From Paragorgia papillata (Eukaryota > Cnidaria > Anthozoa > Scleralcyonacea > Coralliidae), in assembly GCA_035771165.1 (NCBI GenBank), contig JAWNZC010000265.1, positions 390,001 through 454,000 of the forward strand: DNA of 64,000 nt, read 5' to 3'. Shown one piece after another: positions 57,901 to 64,000 of the stretch. Position 1 is the stretch's first letter, and each line of letters begins with the position of its first letter. Both the position numbers and the translations under genes were made by a program. A model generated the notes under the pieces. It was not told the DNA's origin, ran no database searches, and saw only the letters and a program-made list of their open reading frames with translations.

Positions 57901-58719
57901 TTGACCGCAAAAGATATCCACAACTAAATTTTTAAGCAAGATGAAGCTGGGTGTTAATTTAGGTTTGCTAAAAGTTCAGAGCTGTTTCTCTAGTATAAAC
58001 CAAAACCATGCTGTCGCTTTGCAAATCAGACTTTAGTCTTGATATATAGCGTTGTCGTTCTTTCATGTTTAACATTCCATTTTCTGACGAGCGGCAGGCT
58101 TAGAGTAAAACTGTACATAATCCAATATCTGAAATAGAGTAAACTGAAGGTTGACAGTCAGAGTTTAAAATGGTTCCAGGACAGCTTTCGTCAAAATAGA
58201 ACTTCTCAAAGTGTTGTTGTTTGACGGTTAATGTTAGTGGAGTTCAGGTATATGAAGGACCATGAGTTAAACATTCTTGAGATAATCTGTAGACAGTCAG
58301 AGTTAAGATAGTTCCAGATAAGTTTTGTTTAGATATTCATCCTTAGTATAATACCATGAATGAATGATGATAAACTACAGGTGCAAAGCAGATAAAGAAT
58401 GTCTGAAAAAATTCCTCGTTGAACAGTTCTTGGTGACATAGAGATCAAAGTTTAATGCTTGTAGTTGATATTCAGTTGTCAGTTTACCAAATGCCAATAT
58501 TCGAGGTTTTCCAAATTAAAGAGATACACTTTGTAAAGTTCAAGCCGTTTCCAACCATTTAGCATGTTAATAATATAGATAAATAAAGAAACTGACAAGG
58601 CTGGAAGCCAAAGTATGCAGAGGAACCAATCAAATACCATTAAACGAAGTTGTGGAAGCGGAATCTTTAACTTCAGTTTCAAACAGATCAACCTTTAGCT
58701 TCATCATCAAGAATAATTG

Positions 58720-58983
58720 TCATGGTTCCTTGGGTTTCCTTGAAGGCGTCAACAAAGCAACAGAAAGGACAGATTTAATTATTACCCCAAGTGTCTCAAA
58801 TAAGCGTTGTCTTCCTGGACCAATGGTGTTAGTTTGACTTTCTCTGTATTCAAGAACCGCACAGTTTGTTTTCTCTTTGGTGAAATAACCACTGGAAGAT
58901 TCCAGAATCCCGAGAATAATTTCCAAAGTATAAGCAGCTTTGATCTGACTAGACAAACAGCTCGAATTATCTTTATCACTCAA
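58720..58983 (-). other. Unidentified coding-like exon (copy 2)
   Basis: An 87-codon minus frame: MSDKDNSSCLSSQIKAAYTL, then a region rich in Glu/Ser/Thr and hydrophobic residues, ending LLTPSRKPKEP. Copy 1 has the same peptide with stops. The adjacent minus frame 58479-58691 lies partly in the extra ~170 bp and has a hydrophobic stretch (LCILWLPALSVSLFIYII) that could be a membrane segment. I recognise no family. Confidence 0.3.
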
Positions 58984-59057
58984 ATGGAAACATTGTATTG
59001 TACAAATTGCTTAAAACATTAGACGCAGATATCTCAGTTCATGAAGTAATATTTAAA

Positions 59058-59335
59058 ACATGAGCAGCAGTGTTTTCTTATCAGATTTAAAACACGAGGC
59101 GATAGCCGAGTATTTTAGATCTCATAAAACACACACTGCAAATGGTTTTGAATAGTTTTAGAAACGACCCATTTGGTAAGTTCATTGGCGTAGTAATTTT
59201 GAAAAATAATGTTGTCTAAGACGAGAAAATCAAGGCTAAAGTTTATGTAAATCAGGAGGATTTTTATCAGAAATAAGCTAGGGACCTAGTTAGATTTCTT
59301 TTCTGCTTTCTTCACAATTATTAATGAGTTTTTAA
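59058..59335. repeat. Family C hairpin element, copy 5
   Basis: GAGCAGCAGTGTTTTCTTA, TTTAAAACACGAGGCGATAG, CCGAGTATTTTAGAT, CTCATAAAACACACACTGC; ends near ACAATTATTAATGAG. It sits at the same place in the duplication as copy 1 of the family. Confidence 0.75.
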
Positions 59336-59720
59336 AGAGAATGTAACATCATACTTGAAACAAAATATGGGCAGAGAAAAATTTCTGAAATTTTATCAAG
59401 TTAACCCTTTACAGCCAAGACCATATGTTGTATCGTATTAAATCGTCTGGTTTTAGCCAGAAAAAAATCCTAAATTTTCAAGAAGCTGTAAAGGGTCAAG
59501 AATATAGTTTCTCAACCATTTACAATCATTGAGGAACTTTTTCTGTGCTAAAGACACTTCAACTGGTGTAAACCAGAAAAGATGAATAAGATTTTTAAAA
59601 TGGCTAACAGGCTGCAAAAGGTTAAGTATCCCATCACATAATTTTTAACAAAAAGCCAACCTCTGAATTTGATTTTCACAGTGACTAACATGCAGCCATT
59701 ACTTGAGTTAACTTTTGCAA

Positions 59721-60978
59721 AGTTACATCACGAGAAATGTTTTTTACAACTTGCAAACTTGGCTTATGGTATTCTATAGAGCATGAAAACGTTGTATAAT
59801 AATGATAAATATATGACCATTATAATTACTAAAAGCAGTGGCCTAGATAGTTCAGGATCAGTTAAAAACATTTAAACACGAAACATTCATGCACTTTTTT
59901 ATATACAGCAGAGTACATTGTTGGTGTTTACGCCACTAATAACATTATTAATTTCACATGTGGATTATAAAACACATTTTTTTGAAAGTTTTTCGTCTAC
60001 ACAACGTCTTCACGCCATTTACTTTATAACGTTAGTCACCACCACTACGAACAGTCTTTCTCAAGACTACATTAACCTAGATGAACAACTTTCACAAACA
60101 TGTACTATAATAATACTATTAGGTTCAAACCATTTACCGTTATGTAATTGTGTACATCAGAATTGTATAATTGTGATAAAATATTCTATTAACAAATTAG
60201 TTTTACAAAGTAACTAAATAAGATATACCGTTGACACACACTTTCAAAACATTCTCACTTTACACTTATACTGGAGAAAACTCAAAACTAAACTATTTCA
60301 CTTTGCTAAATTACAATTTTGTTTTTATATGTTAACACTTTCACTGCCACAATCAACTTTTATTATCTTGCTGGAATTCTAGTTTACTACCTTTTCACTT
60401 TGCTCTATCTAAAACACTGCACTTTGCTTTTTTACACTCACCGAAAGAGTTAAGCCTTGCCAATTTTAATTATCAAAACTAAGTATCACCAAGTATTTTA
60501 TACCCAAACAATTAGATAGTACCATTTAAACTGCAGTGATCTATTTGTGTTACCCTCAGCTGTACATATATACAAGATATATCTAGATTACAACTATATC
60601 ACCTTTATTCATAGCTATAGGTAACTCAAGTGTAATGCAAGTCCTCTCATATATACAAAAAAGCTAATTATAAATTCCAATTCTAATAGTATATATAACT
60701 AAACTATTTGAGGATCCTGTATAAGTGAAGGTCCAATCAGAGATATGCTCAATGCTCATAGTGTTTAACTAACAACAACAAACATGATATCAAAGACAAA
60801 CTATTGTTACGCAACATATCTGCAAATGATCAAAACTTCAATTATATTATGCAAAACGTGTAATAATATTATACCAAGAAAGAGCTTGTATTTTTGTCTG
60901 CAAATGCTTAGATAACTCGCCTGTTAATTTTGAAAACCACTTTAAGTTAAACGACCAGAGTATGAGTATACGTGGAAT
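59721..60978. other. AT-rich DNA, no gene seen
   Basis: One 99-codon plus frame (59918-60217) has no recognisable domain. No repeats longer than a few tens of bases noticed. Confidence 0.45.
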
Positions 60979-61443
60979 GCTTCTTGTTGGAGTCAACTGC
61001 CTAAGATATACCCCCGGAACATGCTAGAAACCTGTATTATTATATAAGTACTAATATCTATAATACATTTCCTATTAAAATTAGAAAAACTTTGAATCTT
61101 AATTACTTTGGCAGATTAGTAAAGAACCATTATTTAGTATTAATTAGATTATATTGTATGTAACTTATTTTATATCACGAGAAACATTACCAACAGGATA
61201 TTGTAAATTCCGAAGTGTTCTATCCGGAATAAGTATTTACTTAATCTATATGTATAAATACGCTCTATATAAACACAATGGGCCGATTGCAGAGACGCCG
61301 TTTACCGTTGTCTACGATAATCAGTGTTTAAAGCAGTTTTCATGCTTCTTGTTGGAGTCAACTGCCGAAGATATACATCCTGAATATGCTGGAAACTTGT
61401 AATATTATTAAGTGCTAAAATCGATAATAACTTTCCTATTAAA
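60979..61443. repeat. Pair of ~105-bp direct repeats 363 bp apart
   Basis: GCTTCTTGTTGGAGTCAACT through TTTCCTATTAAA occurs at 60979-61080 and 61342-61443 with moderate divergence (CTAAGATATACC / CGAAGATATACA). Confidence 0.85.
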
Positions 61444-61473
61444 GTAGCACTACGACGAAAAAATCGTGAATCT

Positions 61474-62214
61474 AGTGTTGATACTAGTAAACTATAATTT
61501 CCAAATGATGAATACCGGCGTTTTCAGTTTCTCAAAATATTGTCTCGTTCTCGAGATATTTAAGTTTCTGAAACATGTAAATTAGGTACCTCATGACGTC
61601 ATTTACTCACACAGGCAAAAAATAAGATTTACAAAATGAGTAATATCTCTGAAACTAACAAGTAGAAATAATTCAAACTTTGCACAAGTATAGTTATCAT
61701 AAAAGTACGCTCCTCTGTGCGCATCATGTTGTTGCTATGGAAACCGTTTAGAAACAGGAGCCTTTTTACAAAAAAATTAAAATATTAATTTTATCTTTCT
61801 TTTCAAAAGAATATGATAATTGAAACACTCGAAATACAATATTCGCGTGTGTACAAATATTCATGTCAATGTATTGCAGTAAAAGTTGTTGTATGGAGAA
61901 AAAATAAACATTTTTGTTTTACAAATGGAAGGCGCCTGTTTGCAAACGGTATCCATGGAAACAACATAATGTGAACGTTGGAGTGTATTTCCCCCCTAAC
62001 TATTCTTGTGCAAAGTTTGAATTATTTCTACTTCATAGTTTCAGATATATTACTCATTTTGTAAATCTTATTTTGCCTGTGTGAGTAAATGACGTCACGA
62101 GGCACCTAATTTACATGTTTCAGAAACTTAAATATCTCGAGAACGAGACAATATTTTGAGAAACTGAAAACGCCGGTATTCCTCATTTGGAAATTATAGT
62201 TTACTGGTCAATAC
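61474..62214. repeat. Long foldback element, ~200-bp arms
   Basis: Left arm from about 61474 (GTAAACTATAATTTCCAAAT) to about 61690; right arm about 62005-62212 in inverted order, with words such as GAACGAGACAATATTTTGAG, AAATGACGTCA and TGAATTATTTCTACTT. The ~320-bp spacer itself contains a smaller inversion (CATGTTGTTGCTATGGAAAC / TTTCCATGGAAACAACAT). The next element starts directly at its right end. Confidence 0.9.
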
Positions 62215-62216
62215 TA

Positions 62217-62478
62217 CAATCATGGCCAGAAATAATTGGGACAGCAGTGCAAATGAAGAGTCTGGTAGCCTCACACAAGAAAAACTAAATATATCGCCTT
62301 GAATCCTTGCCTAACAATCTCTCCCCTCCCCCCTCCATCAATGTTGTTTCATTTTATACTTGGTGTGATATAACGACGAAAAAGAGCAATAGAATGGCAA
62401 CATTGAAGGGGGGAAGGGGGGCAACTTCGAATGCGTAGTGGTTTTTACGAACTGTCCTAGGGTTTTTGGCCATGATTG
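62217..62478. mobile_element. Terminal palindromic module 'P2', left copy
   Basis: Preceded by TA (62215-62216). The outer arms are CAATCATGGCCAGAAA..GGGACAG and the inverse CTGTCC..TTTTTGGCCATGATTG. The inner arms are C-rich CTCCCCTCCCCCCTCC then ATCAATGTTG, and CAACATTGAA then GGGGGGAAGGGGGG. It has the same design as module P1 beside the Rep array, and the same outer words as the 82-bp palindrome in unit 7 (CAATC.TGG.CA.AA..TTGGGACA). Confidence 0.8.
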
Positions 62479-62645
62479 TCTGTATAGAAATTCTCCTCGA
62501 TTCGTTGCAATTTTACGACATTTTAAACAAGAAAAGGTATTATTTGTCTCTATATCGTTAGACAATCCTAAAATGTTTCAAAACGGGTTTTTTTTTGGCT
62601 GCATATTTTATTTCGGCGGCATATTTTATTTCGGCCGGCTTGGTT

Positions 62646-63026
62646 ATTTCGGCATTGGAAGGGGATATAGTCCATTTTCCTGCACCGAAGAATTTTTGTA
62701 AGCGTGATTTGGAACTAAATAGCGATACACGATTCTTCGCGACGGCCGTCGCTCCAATGACGCTAATAAAGTCGAGCTCCATCGACAGAGTAAACACTGA
62801 AATGATGAATATCAGATGGCGTTTCTTTAACTTTTGGAAGGTCAGTCCCGCGAGTCGTGCCAGATTCGAATATACCCATGTCCTCGTTGCTTCGCTGCTT
62901 TTCTTTGTGAAAAGGTTAACGCCGTTTAAGCGCATTAATGAACTTATTTCTGTTTATAATTCTTATAATACCCTTATTCAGTTTCCTGCGTTTCGGGTTC
63001 GTTTACGTCATTTAAAGTTTACGTAA
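62646..63026 (+). pseudogene. Decayed Rep C-terminus (SF3 helicase B' region to end), second lineage
   Basis: The frame reads LEGDIVHFPAPK.. then DTRFFAT.. and NTEMMNIRWRFFNFW. These line up with LEGQLVHLPAPK, DTPIFCT and ETEMMAVRWKVFNFY of the array Rep, in order and at matching spacing. Walker A, Walker B and the whole HUH domain are absent, so the copy is 5'-truncated and cannot act. The low similarity shows a lineage well separated from the array Rep. Confidence 0.8.
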
Positions 63027-63071
63027 TACGATAATAGGTCGCTGCTGCTGAGCTTCCTTCTGTGATATTGT

Positions 63072-63289
63072 GACATTTCTCCCTAACATTTATGTAAATA
63101 GTGTTGCCAGTTTTCGTTTATATTTGTAAATTAAATTTACATGAGTTATATGAAGTGTGTATGATGTGTTTTAGTGTGATTTTGGTGCTAAAATATAACG
63201 ATATACGCTTTTCCCGACATTTCTCCCTGACGACAATAAAGTTAGTTTGTATCGTTTATTTATAGATGGTCGCAGAAGGGAGAAATGTC
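63072..63289. promoter_or_regulatory. Iteron-like inverted words downstream of the decayed Rep
   Basis: GACATTTCTCCCT at 63072-63084 and 63216-63228 and its inverse AGGGAGAAATGTC at 63277-63289, with a partial GGGGAGAAATG near 63420. Position after the Rep end and mixed orientation parallel the iterons of the array, with a different word, as expected for a different Rep specificity. I see no TATTAC between them. Confidence 0.45.
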
Positions 63290-63817
63290 AGAAAACTTAG
63301 ATATCTTAACGTGCGAGCTGCAGTAAATAGAGAATAACACGCCGCAGACACAAACAATGCACTTGAACGAAAAATAAATTGAATTGGAGTTTTAACTTTG
63401 CATTTTACAACGATTTTGGGGGGAGAAATGAAGTGGGAGAATTGTGCCTTTGTTAAGTGTGAATATATAATAAGGATATCAAGTAACATATCCTGTTTGT
63501 CTCTTTCTGTCTCTCTTTGTCTCCTTCTGTCTCTGTCTGTCCCTCTCTACCCGCTATTTCTCTCTCTCTTTCGCACTCTACCTCTCTCTTCCTCTCTCAA
63601 TATCTTGTCCAGTATCCATTCTTTCGCAAAATTGGTTACTATTGATAATTAGTCAATTAAACGCTAATTATAACCAATTGTATAGACGCTAGTGTTGCAC
63701 ATGTATCTTTGTAAGTGGCACAGACAAATGATAAGGAATAGTAGAACAACTTGGAACGAAACATGTGAGACGAGCACCAAAGTATTGCTTGCCTATACAT
63801 CATTGTTCACCTCAGAC

Positions 63818-64000
63818 AATCATGGCCAGAAATAATTGGGACAGCAGTGCAAATGAAGAGTCTGGTAGCCTCACACAAGAAAAACTAAATATATCGCCTT
63901 GAATCCTTGCCTAACAATCTCTCCCCTCCCCCCTCCATCAATGTTGTTTCATTTTATACTTGGTGTGATATAACGACGAAAAAGAGCAATAGAATGGCAA
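63818..64000. mobile_element. Terminal module 'P2', right copy (cut by window end)
   Basis: The 183 bp available are identical to 62217-62399. The element either ends here or continues as a tandem array beyond the window. Confidence 0.9.

Larger units (their letters stand above)
55050..59720. repeat. Segmental duplication, copy 2 (partner at 7400-12190)
   Basis: Collinear and in the same orientation as copy 1. Carries an additional ~170 bp at about 58515-58685 and keeps open the coding-like frame at 58720-58983 that is broken in copy 1, so copy 2 may be closer to the ancestral state. Confidence 0.9.
62479..63817. mobile_element. Interior of a second, diverged Rep-type element (TCTG..CAGA)
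   Basis: 1339 bp bounded by TCTG and CAGA, between two copies of module P2. It encodes a Rep-helicase remnant at its left and carries inverted iteron-like words to its right. No transposase is seen; the expected minus-strand gene is missing. A T/C-rich low-complexity stretch occupies about 63495-63600. Confidence 0.75.

Noticed and set aside
62338..62935. Minus-strand frames at the window end
   Set aside because: They run antisense to the decayed Rep fragment and the terminal palindrome; only the plus frame matches a known protein.
1..64000. tRNA or rRNA genes
   Set aside because: I looked for cloverleaf-like stems with box A/B-like motifs and for conserved rRNA words and saw none I could support; a covariance-model scan would be needed to be sure.

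Overview
This is eukaryotic, AT-rich, repeat-dominated DNA, best read as an animal genome and most likely a cnidarian. The evidence is a spliced gene for a long TPR protein ending in a CHAT caspase-like domain (a type expanded in cnidarians as 'TTC28-like' genes), a Penelope-type GIY-YIG remnant, hAT- and Tc1-type elements, many foldback repeats and no bacterial gene layout. The species assignment is an inference from gene families only.

Layout. 1-7.4 kb: foldback and microsatellite DNA with no convincing gene. 7.4-12.2 kb: first copy of a ~4.7 kb segmental duplication whose second copy, in the same orientation, is at 55.05-59.7 kb. 12.3-13.0 kb: a 130-bp tandem repeat interrupted by a foldback element. 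13.7-20.0 kb (minus): a two-exon TPR-CHAT gene with about 26 near-identical 120-bp TPR repeats, carrying one in-frame TAG and one frame break. 21.0-46.2 kb: a tandem array, described below. 46.3-55 kb: foldbacks, minisatellites, a hAT-type element with perfect 8-bp target duplication and a Penelope remnant. 59.7-62.2 kb: AT-rich DNA and a long foldback. 62.2-64 kb: a second, diverged relative of the array element, running off the window.

The central feature is seven head-to-tail units of about 3.48 kb. Each encodes (1) on the plus strand a CRESS-DNA-virus-like replication initiator, with an HUH endonuclease and a superfamily 3 helicase; (2) on the minus strand, converging on it, a Tc1/mariner-type DD34E transposase; and (3) between their 3' ends, an iteron cluster that folds into a large hairpin whose loop contains TATTAC, the core of the CRESS nicking site. 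A rolling-circle replication module and a cut-and-paste integration module are therefore fused in one mobile unit. Unit junctions are 15-bp palindromes, TTCAGA-C(T/A)G-TCTGAA. Only the central base varies (T,T,A,T,A,A), as expected if excised ends with 3-nt CTG overhangs were joined and the T:T mismatch repaired either way.

The array starts at a 272-bp palindromic terminal module (CAATC...GATTG, beside a TA). The same plan, TA-[CAATC..GATTG]-TCTG..CAGA-[CAATC..GATTG], recurs in a 513-bp insertion inside unit 7 with a clear TA duplication, and at the window end around a decayed Rep-helicase fragment that has its own iteron-like repeats downstream. I read these as three members of one family. 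Almost all frame breaks in the units are single extra bases in short runs, and substitutions are very rare. Recent amplification plus sequencing or assembly indels fits better than slow decay.
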